From: Candidatus Taylorbacteria bacterium RIFCSPHIGHO2_02_FULL_44_12
GTDB taxonomy: Bacteria; Patescibacteriota; Minisyncoccia; Phycocordibacterales; PALSA-1337
DNA length: 22,203 nt
Direction: 5' to 3'
Assembly: GCA_001822575.1 (NCBI GenBank)
Contig: MHRM01000014.1
Coordinates: forward strand, 1 to 22,203
The first letter of the stretch is position 1. Each line of letters begins with the position of its first letter. Below the pieces are notes generated by a model. The model was not told the origin of the DNA, searched no databases, and worked only from the letters and a program-made list of their open reading frames with translations. The position numbers and the translations under genes were made by a program. This document shows, piece by piece, positions 1-7,256 of the stretch.

Positions 1-88
1 CGAGAAGGGTGATGATGTGATGTTTTCATCCACACATCATACCATATTAGACGGGAGTTGGGTGAAGGTCAGTAAGTATAAAATTTGA
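1..88 (+). CDS. 3' end of an unidentified protein (partial)
   Basis: A reading frame is open from base 2 to a TGA at 86-88 and encodes about 28 residues ending in SWVKVSKYKI. The mix of hydrophobic, charged and aromatic residues looks like an ordinary protein C-terminus, and the valS start follows 50 bases later on the same strand, as expected in this compact layout. The 5' part is outside the window and the family is not recognisable. A short open frame at a window edge can arise by chance, so confidence is moderate. Confidence 0.4.
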   Translation, partial: EKGDDVMFSSTHHTILDGSWVKVSKYKI

Positions 89-138
89 GAATAAAAAGTC
101 TCAAAAAGGATGCATCTTCAGGTCTTTTTTGATACCCT

Positions 139-2292
139 ATGACCATGAATGGCAAATTCTTGAAGCCTTATGACCCTGGGGAGACCGAACCGAGAATATA
201 CAAACTCTGGGAGAATAGTGGTTTTTTTAATCCCGATAATATTCCTGTCACCAAGGGCTCGCCAAGCAAAGACAAAAACTTTTGCATCATCATGCCACCT
301 AGCAACGCCAATGGCTCGTTGCATGCCGGCCATGCTCTAGTTATGACTATTGAGGACATTATGACCCGATACAAGCGGATGCGTGGATTCAGGACTCTTT
401 GGCTTCCTGGTCTTGATCATGCTGGATTTGAAACCCAAGTGGTCTATGAGAAGAAGCTGGAAAAAGAAGGTAGAAGCCGTTTTGAGATGGAGTCCAACAA
501 ACTCTATCAAGAAATCTTAGATTTTACCCTAACCAATTCAAGTAATATCAAAAAAGAGATCCGCAGTCTGGGCGCCTCATGCGACTGGTCGCGGGAAAAG
601 TTCACTCTTGATCCAGATATAGTAAAAACTGTTTATAACACTTTCAAAAAACTGGAGACAGATGGACTGCTATATCGAGGCAAAAGGATAGTCAGCTGGT
701 GCCCCAAACATCAGACATCTTTCTCCGATCTGGAAATCAAAGATGAAGAAAAGACGGACGAACTCTATTATTTGAAGTACGGACCATTCACGATCGCCAC
801 GACCAGACCCGAGACCAAATTTGGCGACAAATATGTGGTCATCCATCCATCCGATAAGAGATACGCAAAGTACAAAGATGGCCAGGAAATTCCCCTAGAA
901 TGGATAAATGGCCCCATCACCGCCACCATCATCAAAGACGAAGCTATTGATATGAACTTTGGCACGGGGGCCATGACCATCACTCCTTGGCATGACCCGG
1001 TAGACTTCGCCATAGCCGAGAGACACGGTTTGGACAAGGAGCAAATTATAGATGAAAACGGCAAACTTCTGCCCATTGCTGGAGAATTTAGTGGAATCCA
1101 CATCAAAAAAGCCAGACCGCTGATTGTAGACAAGCTCAAACAAAAAGGCCTTTTGGAAAAGATTGAAACTGATTATAAGCACATTATCCGAACTTGCTAC
1201 AAATGTGGCACCACCATAGAACCACAAATCAGAAGCCAATGGTTCATCAAGATGAGACCTCTCGCTAACGAAGCTTTGAAGAAAATCAATTCTGGTGATA
1301 TCACATACATTCCCGAATATTACAAAAAAATTACCATTCAATGGCTCCAAAATATAAATGACTGGAATATATCCAGGCAAATTGTCTGGGGCATTCCCAT
1401 TCCAGCCAAACTGTGTAATACATGCGATGACGGCTTTGTTGATCTAGAAGACAAAATGGTCAAATGCCCCAAGTGCGGCGGGGAATTGATCCAAGACAGA
1501 GACACTTTTGATACATGGTTTTCTTCAGGTCAATGGCCTTTTGCCACTCTCGGATATCCGGATAGTTCAGATTTCAAAGATTTTTATCCGACCGATATCA
1601 TGGAAACTGCCGGAGAAATTATTTTCTTCTGGGTGGCCAGAATGATAATGCTTGGACTGTATGTGACAGGCAAGATTCCATTCAAAACCGTCTATCTTCA
1701 TGGTTTGGTTTTGGACGCCAAGGGGGAGAAGATGAGCAAGAGCAAAGGCAATATTATCAACCCCCTAGATATCACGGCAAAATATGGCACGGATGCTCTA
1801 CGAATGGGGCTTATTGTAGGCAATACTCCAGGAACTTCGCTTGCTCTCTCGGAAGATCGTATTCGTGGTTACAAGCATTTCTCCAATAAAATATGGAATA
1901 TAGCCCGGTTTGTTTTGGAGAACTCCGAAGGACTCTCCTGTGACGAGCATTTTGATAAATACGAACAAGAAGATGTCAAACTATACCAAGAACAGAAAGA
2001 CTTGATCGCCGATATTGTCAAGGATATGGATAATTTCTGTTTTTACATTGCCGCCGAGAAGATATATCACTTTGTATGGCACACTTTGGCGGACAAAATT
2101 ATTGAAGAGAGCAAGGTTATCTTCAGGAATGGTTCTGAAATTGAGAAGCTATCTCGAAAACATCTATTGCGCCATACTCTGAAAAACATTCTGATTATTC
2201 TTCATCCATTCATGCCTTTTATAACAGAAGAGATATGGCAGGAAATGACGGCAGGGAAGTCAATGCTCATAATCCAGGAATGGGTTAAGTAA
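139..2292 (+). CDS. valS: Valyl-tRNA synthetase, short form
   Basis: Charges tRNA-Val with valine in the cytoplasm (class I synthetase). The HIGH signature is LHAGHA (about residues 61-66), followed by PGLDHAGFETQ. The editing (CP1) domain carries TTRPETKFGD, and the KMSKS loop is intact at residues 531-535. Two cysteine pairs (CYKC, then CNTC...CPKC) suggest zinc-binding knuckles. At 717 residues it is shorter than the usual 880-950. It stops after the anticodon-binding helical domain and lacks the C-terminal coiled-coil arm. No Shine-Dalgarno is visible. An extended -10-like TGATACCCT (130-138) sits 6 bases before the second in-frame ATG at 145, so the true start may be 145 (two residues shorter). 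Alone on its strand, with 159 bases before the next gene. Identity is secure. Confidence 0.96.
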   Translation: MTMNGKFLKPYDPGETEPRIYKLWENSGFFNPDNIPVTKGSPSKDKNFCIIMPPSNANGSLHAGHALVMTIEDIMTRYKRMRGFRTLWLPGLDHAGFETQVVYEKKLEKEGRSRFEMESNKLYQEILDFTLTNSSNIKKEIRSLGASCDWSREKFTLDPDIVKTVYNTFKKLETDGLLYRGKRIVSWCPKHQTSFSDLEIKDEEKTDELYYLKYGPFTIATTRPETKFGDKYVVIHPSDKRYAKYKDGQEIPLEWINGPITATIIKDEAIDMNFGTGAMTITPWHDPVDFAIAERHGLDKEQIIDENGKLLPIAGEFSGIHIKKARPLIVDKLKQKGLLEKIETDYKHIIRTCYKCGTTIEPQIRSQWFIKMRPLANEALKKINSGDITYIPEYYKKITIQWLQNINDWNISRQIVWGIPIPAKLCNTCDDGFVDLEDKMVKCPKCGGELIQDRDTFDTWFSSGQWPFATLGYPDSSDFKDFYPTDIMETAGEIIFFWVARMIMLGLYVTGKIPFKTVYLHGLVLDAKGEKMSKSKGNIINPLDITAKYGTDALRMGLIVGNTPGTSLALSEDRIRGYKHFSNKIWNIARFVLENSEGLSCDEHFDKYEQEDVKLYQEQKDLIADIVKDMDNFCFYIAAEKIYHFVWHTLADKIIEESKVIFRNGSEIEKLSRKHLLRHTLKNILIILHPFMPFITEEIWQEMTAGKSMLIIQEWVK

Positions 2293-2451
2293 GAGCCTCA
2301 CGAAACTTACAATCGTCCGACGCGAGTCACGAGAGGGCTGGAAAAAGAGTATTCTGGGGCTCTTCCTGCTCTTATCCCCATATCTTAATTTTGAGTCTAT
2401 ACTGGTTGCTTATTTTGAGTTAAACTACTGATGTAGTGGAATCTCAAAAAC

Positions 2452-3678
2452 ATGAGTAAATACTTTTCTATATTTTTTCTCGCCGTTTGTTTTGTTTTTG
2501 CCATAAATATCATTCCTGCCAATGCCGCCGACCTTTCTGGTTGGGCTTGGTCAAGCAATATCGGTTGGATTAGTTTCAACTCCGCAAACTCGGAGGCTGG
2601 TTCTGGCGCCGCATATGTTGTTACCATTGACCCATTCGGTAATTTTGGTGGCTACGCTTGGTCTAGCAATATCGGCTGGATCAGCTTCGAAGATGGAGAT
2701 CTGGCTGGTTGCGTCGGCACAACCCAAGCTCATGTCAGTACTTCTACGGGAGCTGTTACTGGTTGGGCTAGGGCTGTCGTAGGCAAAGGTCGTACAGATG
2801 GCTGGGATGGTTGTATCCAACTTTCCGACAATCAGTATTTCCCAACCAGTGTTTCCAACGGTAGCGGTGGAGCTACTTTTATTCCAGCTAGTGGTCAGTT
2901 TGTAGGTTATGCCTGGGGAGGCATAGTTTTGGGTTGGATATCATTCAATCCGGCTCTATCCGGCGGTAGTTCAGATACACCACCAGTGGTCTGTACAAAT
3001 TGTGGTGAGATTACAGGTGGACCATCTCTGGCTTGCTCTATCAGTGTCAATCCGAGCTCTTTGCCTAGTAGCGGAGGCAATATTTTCGTGTCATGGCTAT
3101 CTTCCAATGCACAGTCTTGCTCGGTTACCGCCAATCCAGGCACCAAAATCAGCGATGCTCTAAACGATTCAAAGAATCTTTCTATCACCCAAACAACCTC
3201 ATATAGTATTTCTTGCCAGAATACTACTCTGACGCCGTCGTACTGTTCCAGTTCTCAAACAGCTACGGTGGGATACACGGGGAACACTCTGAAGCTTTGG
3301 GTCGGCAGTCGCAGTGCTACGACTGATACCTATTATAAGGTCAACCAGGGCCAAAAGGCTCCTGTCTTCTGGAATACTAATATAGGTTCTGGCGGAGTCT
3401 GTGCGGGCTATGTCTTGAATGCTCCGGGTGCTGTGACCACTCTCTCTGGTTGGACAGGCACGCCGCAGTCCGTCTCAAATGCCATCAATCCTTTGAATCT
3501 AACGATGCCGACCGCCACAGGTATATATACTCTGGGTATTCAGTGCCAGACGGCTCCGGACGAAAATGGAGTGATTACCAAGATCCCCACGAATGTTACT
3601 GATGCGACATATGGCGGTCAACCGATACAAAACAAGATTCGGGTCCAGGTTGTAGATTCGCATGAGGAGGAGTTGTGA
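2452..3678 (+). CDS. Secreted GWAW-repeat surface protein
   Basis: Predicted exported protein of 408 residues. The N-terminus is a clear signal peptide: lysine, a hydrophobic run at about 5-20, then PANA|AD with likely cleavage near residue 25. The mature part starts with aromatic repeats: GWAWSSNIGWISFN (about 30-43), GYAWSSNIGWISFE (67-80), a diverged copy at 104-125, and GYAWGGIVLGWISFN (about 152-166). Two cysteine-containing, serine/threonine-rich beta-type domains follow (about 190-275 and 280-400), the last rich in Gly, Thr and Asn. Similar GWAW repeats are familiar from uncharacterised Parcubacteria secreted proteins; their function is unknown. There is no C-terminal membrane helix, LPXTG or PEP-CTERM motif, and the end is acidic (HEEEL), so the protein is either released or held non-covalently. 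No convincing promoter was found upstream. Confidence 0.85.
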   Translation: MSKYFSIFFLAVCFVFAINIIPANAADLSGWAWSSNIGWISFNSANSEAGSGAAYVVTIDPFGNFGGYAWSSNIGWISFEDGDLAGCVGTTQAHVSTSTGAVTGWARAVVGKGRTDGWDGCIQLSDNQYFPTSVSNGSGGATFIPASGQFVGYAWGGIVLGWISFNPALSGGSSDTPPVVCTNCGEITGGPSLACSISVNPSSLPSSGGNIFVSWLSSNAQSCSVTANPGTKISDALNDSKNLSITQTTSYSISCQNTTLTPSYCSSSQTATVGYTGNTLKLWVGSRSATTDTYYKVNQGQKAPVFWNTNIGSGGVCAGYVLNAPGAVTTLSGWTGTPQSVSNAINPLNLTMPTATGIYTLGIQCQTAPDENGVITKIPTNVTDATYGGQPIQNKIRVQVVDSHEEEL

Positions 3679-3719
3679 TGGGATTTTAGGTTTTTTTGTT
3701 AAGTTCTTAATTTATTGCA

Positions 3720-4421
3720 ATGGCACACGCTATTGAAACTTCTGCGGAGATTTATTTGGCGCCAGTGCGTCCGAGATCCAAACGCATAGGAGTGGTCAGA
3801 GAATGGGTCAAGGTTAGTCAGTTTTTGGCCTGGCCAATAGTCTTTATTGTTTTTAATATCTTTTTCAAGATTGATATTCGGGGTCGCCACAATCTTGAAC
3901 AGCTGGAAAATCCAACTCTTTTTATATCAAATCATATCGCTTTCTATGACAGTTTTTTGTTTCGTCTGATCATCGGCTCTTACGGTCATCTTTTGCCTCT
4001 TTGTTTCATGGCCGTCAGAAACTTCAAGTCCAAGACTCTCAATACTCTGAAGGCGGTTGGTATTATTGATCTTATCTATTCATTGTTCGGAGCCTTCACT
4101 ATTGTTCCAGGTCAGGGCATAGAAGCTGGTATAAGTGGGGCCAGAAATATCATCCGAGACGGAGGCAATGTGGTCATCTATCCGGAGGGGGAGATGATTA
4201 CCGATGGTGTTGTCGGTCCTTTCAAAAGAGGGGCCGCTGTTCTGGCCAGACAAACGGGGGTAACAGTCTTACCTCTTTCATTCCGCAAAGGGTCTCGAAT
4301 GTTAATACGTCGGAAAATTGACATCAATATAGGCGAGCCGATAGTTGTTGATTCAAGGATTTCCGATATAGATTTAACAGCTAGGTTTAGGGATGTGGTG
4401 GTGAGACTGATGGAGGAATGA
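3720..4421 (+). CDS. PlsC-like 1-acyl-glycerol-3-phosphate acyltransferase
   Basis: Membrane-associated acyltransferase of 233 residues that would transfer a fatty acyl group onto a lysophospholipid such as 1-acyl-glycerol-3-phosphate. The H(X4)D catalytic motif is present as NHIAFYD (H72, D77). The second family motif is YPEGEM (about 154-159), in place of the usual FPEGTR. A hydrophobic segment at about 34-50 (FLAWPIVFIVFNIFF) anchors it before the catalytic domain. Length and motif order fit the PlsC family, but substrate cannot be told from sequence. The weak TAATTT (3708-3713) 6 bases before the ATG fits the leaderless pattern elsewhere in the window. It ends 3 bases from the convergently transcribed kinase gene. 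With no other lipid-synthesis gene here, it may remodel scavenged host lipids (inference). Confidence 0.88.
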   Translation: MAHAIETSAEIYLAPVRPRSKRIGVVREWVKVSQFLAWPIVFIVFNIFFKIDIRGRHNLEQLENPTLFISNHIAFYDSFLFRLIIGSYGHLLPLCFMAVRNFKSKTLNTLKAVGIIDLIYSLFGAFTIVPGQGIEAGISGARNIIRDGGNVVIYPEGEMITDGVVGPFKRGAAVLARQTGVTVLPLSFRKGSRMLIRRKIDINIGEPIVVDSRISDIDLTARFRDVVVRLMEE

Positions 4422-4424
4422 TGT

Positions 4425-5675
4425 TTATTTTCCACTCACTTTCATCTCCGTGATTCTTAAAAAATCTTCTAGGATTTGGGTCAATCGGGTAACAGACTCT
4501 TCTGACTCTTTTAGCGCCTTATTCAACCCATTGTCACTACCATCATTTGAATTTTTCCGTATCTCTTCCAATTGCCATTTTAGGGTGGTTAGGGGTGTTC
4601 GAAGATTGTGTTGTGCGGCTGTGATCAGCTGGTTTTTGGTCTCATCCAGTTTCTCTAGTTCGCCACGAGCCCGCTTTTCTACCTCGTACGAGGCTCTGAT
4701 TTCTTTTGTTTGTTCGGATACTTTTTGTTTCAGACCTTTATTCAGCTCTTCCAAACTGGTATAGGCTTTCTTCAAAGAAAAAGCCATTGTTTCAATCTTC
4801 TCCCTTTGTTCCATCTCATGAAGAGCGCTGCGAATGAGCAGGATCCCAAAGGCTATGGTGATGATAAGCAAAATAACCTCAATCCAAATTTCTCGGGCAT
4901 TTGTGGCTAGGAATATTCTTATAAGGATAAATATCCATAGTGTCAGAGTTACTGATTCTATAGCAACAAGTTTTATGTCAAATAATTGATACTTTGCAAT
5001 AGCGTAAGCTATGGTTGACACCATATAAATACTAAAAAACGGCCCAATCCACATGAACCTATATATTCCGAATGTTGGTAGAAATAAACTAAACACTACT
5101 CCTATTAAACATGAGATCAATATACTTATAAATATAATCTCTATTTGATCATGCTCCTTGTTTTTACTTTTTAAGAGTCTCTCTAGTATTTTGACCAATA
5201 CGATAAAGAAATAGATAACTATGTAAGAAAAATAAATACCGTACCCTATTTTTCCATAAAATATATTACGAGAGCCATTAATGACATCTGGGGTCACATG
5301 TGTAATCACAAAATTCGGAATAAAACTACCAAAAGCCACGAAAAGTGTAGGTAATGATATAAGAACTATTTGTTTCCAAGATAGTTCCAATTTTTTATCT
5401 GGAAATGTAATTATGAAGAACAAAAGAAGTGGAGGTATAAACGCTGGAAAGGCGTAAAGAAAATGGGTTACTAGTATAAGCAAGCTACTATCTACATTAT
5501 CAAACAAAAACATAGATAGGACCCAAAATAGTACAAAAATGGTAAATAAAAGGAAAAATATAGTAGATAAAGATTTGTGTTTTTTTAGGAAAATTATGAT
5601 TATCAAGATGATATCGATCACCATTGCTATGATAAGTCCAACCGATTCAACACGTAATACTTCAATTAAAAGCAT
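4425..5675 (-). CDS. 7TM histidine kinase-like protein lacking the ATPase domain
   Basis: Membrane sensor protein of 416 residues. About seven hydrophobic segments fill residues 10-275, resembling the N-terminal 7TM module of the second kinase at 7257-8861; both share GxYRFMW/YQYTW-IGP and KYQLFDIK/KYKLFQIK stretches. A coiled coil follows (about 280-345, QREKIE...LEELNKGL), then a dimerisation/phosphoacceptor (HisKA) segment with H-box AAQHNLRTPL (H356). The protein ends 60 residues later, exactly where the HATPase_c domain should begin. The N, G1 and G2 boxes are absent and no remnant lies downstream, because the acyltransferase gene occupies that DNA. It could be phosphorylated in trans by the paired kinase or act as a decoy. 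The promoter TTGAAG-N16-TACAAT lies 6 bases before the ATG, so the mRNA is probably leaderless. The membrane part is AT-rich; the cytoplasmic part is not. Confidence 0.88.
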   Translation of the reverse strand: MLLIEVLRVESVGLIIAMVIDIILIIIIFLKKHKSLSTIFFLLFTIFVLFWVLSMFLFDNVDSSLLILVTHFLYAFPAFIPPLLLFFIITFPDKKLELSWKQIVLISLPTLFVAFGSFIPNFVITHVTPDVINGSRNIFYGKIGYGIYFSYIVIYFFIVLVKILERLLKSKNKEHDQIEIIFISILISCLIGVVFSLFLPTFGIYRFMWIGPFFSIYMVSTIAYAIAKYQLFDIKLVAIESVTLTLWIFILIRIFLATNAREIWIEVILLIITIAFGILLIRSALHEMEQREKIETMAFSLKKAYTSLEELNKGLKQKVSEQTKEIRASYEVEKRARGELEKLDETKNQLITAAQHNLRTPLTTLKWQLEEIRKNSNDGSDNGLNKALKESEESVTRLTQILEDFLRITEMKVSGK

Positions 5676-5681
5676 AAATCC

Positions 5682-5709
5682 ATTGTATCATTACATACGT
5701 ATACTTCAA
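5682..5709 (-). promoter_or_regulatory. Promoter of the truncated kinase gene
   Basis: On the minus strand TTGAAG (5704-5709) is separated by 16 bases from TACAAT (5682-5687), which is preceded by the extended -10 dinucleotide TG (5689-5690). The -10 ends 6 bases before the ATG, putting the expected transcription start at or next to the start codon. Confidence 0.65.
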
Positions 5710-5733
5710 TTATTTTGTTAAAATTGGTATAAT
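5705..5733 (+). promoter_or_regulatory. Extended -10 promoter of the methyltransferase gene
   Basis: TG-G-TATAAT (5725-5733) is a perfect -10 with the extended element; a poor -35 (TTCAAT, 5705-5710) lies 17 bases upstream. The hexamer overlaps the ATG at 5732, so transcription must begin downstream of that codon. The usable start is therefore the next in-frame ATG at 5750. It shares the short divergent region with the kinase promoter on the other strand. Confidence 0.7.
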
Positions 5734-5749
5734 GTTGCATATTTGTATT

Positions 5750-6454
5750 ATGCTCACACCAAAATTCTGGAAAAAATACTTTTTGGTATATGATCATTTA
5801 AATAAACTAATTCCCTATAAAAAATTACTTCAAGAAATTTGTAATGATGCAAAAATTAAAAAAGGAGATAAGATCCTTGATTTAGGATCTGGCACTGGCA
5901 ATCTTTCTATAATGGCTGATGAACTAAGAGCAGATACAGTTGGTATTGATTTTTCAAAAGAAGGAATTGAGATTCATAAAACAAAAAGATCGTCTGCCAA
6001 AATCATTTATTTAGATATTAGTAATAGATTACCTTTTCTAGATAATTATTTTGATGCTGTCATTTCTAATAATGTTCTTTATTCAATTCCAAGAATCAAA
6101 AGGAAATCAATCTTTAAAGAACTCTACAGAATTACAAAACCAAATGGATATGTAGTTATATCAAATATTGTTGAGGAATTTAGTCCGTTTAAGATTTATG
6201 TGGGTCATGTCAAAGAATACGTTGATAAATTTGGCGTGATTATGGCTATAAAACAATTAACAACATTGATTATCCCAACTCTAAAAATATTTTATTATAA
6301 TTTCATTATTAGTTATGAAAACAGACACGGAATGTATGATTTCTTTGTAAATAAGGAGCAAAAAAACATGCTTGAGTTAGCAGGTTTTAAGTACGTTTCT
6401 TGTGATAAATTTGTGTATTGTGATCAAGCAATTTTAAATTATGCTGTGAAGTGA
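5750..6454 (+). CDS. Class I SAM-dependent methyltransferase
   Basis: Soluble methyltransferase of 234 residues with the Rossmann SAM-binding fold. Motif I is ILDLGSGTGNL (about 42-52), motif II ends in the acidic GID (D67), a motif near LDISNRLPF follows, and FDAVISNNVLYSIP is the post-motif region. The C-terminal third (KPNGYVVISNIVEEF onward) is lineage-specific and rich in aromatic and lysine residues, and may form the substrate lid. The family (UbiE/Methyltransf_11-like) methylates small molecules or lipids; the substrate is unknown. The start at 5750 is chosen because a TATAAT overlaps the upstream ATG at 5732. It lies 23 bases before the LuxI-like gene on the same strand and shares its AT-rich composition, so the two may act on one product (inference). 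Confidence 0.87.
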   Translation: MLTPKFWKKYFLVYDHLNKLIPYKKLLQEICNDAKIKKGDKILDLGSGTGNLSIMADELRADTVGIDFSKEGIEIHKTKRSSAKIIYLDISNRLPFLDNYFDAVISNNVLYSIPRIKRKSIFKELYRITKPNGYVVISNIVEEFSPFKIYVGHVKEYVDKFGVIMAIKQLTTLIIPTLKIFYYNFIISYENRHGMYDFFVNKEQKNMLELAGFKYVSCDKFVYCDQAILNYAVK

Positions 6455-6457
6455 TTG

Positions 6458-6466
6458 TGGTACAAT
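6458..6466 (+). promoter_or_regulatory. Extended -10 promoter of the LuxI-like gene
   Basis: TG-G-TACAAT lies just after the methyltransferase stop and 11 bases before the ATG at 6478. It suggests the acyltransferase-like gene has its own promoter with a leader of only a few bases, and argues against the upstream GTG at 6451, which would precede the transcription start. Confidence 0.6.
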
Positions 6467-6477
6467 ACTGTTTTGTA

Positions 6478-7248
6478 ATGTACATGAATATTTTTAGAAA
6501 GCTCACAATCAGAGGTGTAAACGCTGACCGAACCATTCTTTTTGGTGAAACGACAACAGACAATGAAAAACAAGAGGTGTATAAATTGAGATATAAGATT
6601 TATTCAGAACAAGGTTATATTGATTCCACGAAATATTCAAATCTTTTTGAAACTGATGAATATGATAGTGTCGGTAAGTCACAATATTTTATTGCTGCTA
6701 TTAAAGAAAAAGATAATCTAAGACTAATAGGATGTATTCGTAGCATTTTTAGTGATGTATTACCAACGGAATTAGCTTTTTACATAAAAGAACCTGAAGA
6801 ACTCAGATCAATACCTCGTGCTAATAGATTTGAAATTGGTCGTTTTGTCATTGTTCCGCCGGATAAATTAAAAAAAGATTATTTGCCACGTGGCATAGTT
6901 ATGCTGTTTCTATTAAATACTGTTAGTAACTACGCCATAAAGAAAAATTTGCTTGGAGGTTATGCATTTATCAAACAAAGTCTTAATATAAAACTGAGAA
7001 GATTAAAATTTCCAGTCGGCTATATTAAAGAATACAAACAACATTATCCAAAACATGGAGTTTTGTATAAATATTTTACACAAGTAAATGATCCTGTTAT
7101 TCCAATATTTTTTGTTACAAAACTTTTTTTTCAATACACAGAAAATATTATTTGTAATCGTTTTATGTTTCGTAGAGAGGGTGACAACACATTTTTATTT
7201 AGGTCTAATGTGTATACATACATACTAAAAGTATTAAAAATATTATAA
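6478..7248 (+). CDS. LuxI/autoinducer-synthase-like acyltransferase
   Basis: Protein of 256 residues in the GNAT-like fold. The invariant residues of acyl-homoserine-lactone synthases appear in order and spacing: R38 (LRYKIYSEQGYI), then E58-x-D60-x2-D63 (ETDEYD), R88 in LIGCIRSI, and E119-x2-R122 in FEIGRF. These match LuxI R24, E43/D45/D48, R69 and E97/R100. The family joins an acyl chain to an amino-acid-derived acceptor. It also includes N-acyl amino acid synthases and exosortase-associated acyltransferases, whose length (about 240-260) fits better than LuxI (about 200). The long C-terminus is basic and aromatic. Product unknown; a diffusible signal or an unusual lipid are both possible. 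It is followed 8 bases later by the full-length kinase, and its composition is strongly AT-rich. Start set at 6478 by the promoter; 6484 is an alternative. Confidence 0.78.
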   Translation: MYMNIFRKLTIRGVNADRTILFGETTTDNEKQEVYKLRYKIYSEQGYIDSTKYSNLFETDEYDSVGKSQYFIAAIKEKDNLRLIGCIRSIFSDVLPTELAFYIKEPEELRSIPRANRFEIGRFVIVPPDKLKKDYLPRGIVMLFLLNTVSNYAIKKNLLGGYAFIKQSLNIKLRRLKFPVGYIKEYKQHYPKHGVLYKYFTQVNDPVIPIFFVTKLFFQYTENIICNRFMFRREGDNTFLFRSNVYTYILKVLKIL

Positions 7249-7249
7249 T
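7244..7249 (+). promoter_or_regulatory. Possible -10 of the full-length kinase gene
   Basis: A perfect TATAAT overlaps the stop codon of the LuxI-like gene and ends 7 bases before the kinase ATG, the same spacing seen at other starts here. No TG extension or clear -35 is present and the region is AT-rich, so it may be chance; read-through from the upstream genes is equally possible. Confidence 0.4.
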
Positions 7250-7256
7250 ATATTTA

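Noticed and set aside
10..42. Inverted repeat ATGATGTG / CACATCAT before valS
   Set aside because: Short stem, no T-tract, and it fits within the likely coding end of the upstream gene.
101..142. AAAAGGATG and a 10-codon frame overlapping the valS start as ATGA
   Set aside because: The purine run abuts its ATG with no spacing and is 30 bases from the valS start, so it cannot serve as a ribosome binding site.
895..1380. 161-residue minus-strand frame inside valS
   Set aside because: Shadow of a strongly supported gene with no start signal or recognisable domain.
2345..2366. AAGAG / CTCTT stem with T-run on the minus strand
   Set aside because: Only 5 base pairs and no minus-strand gene ends there.
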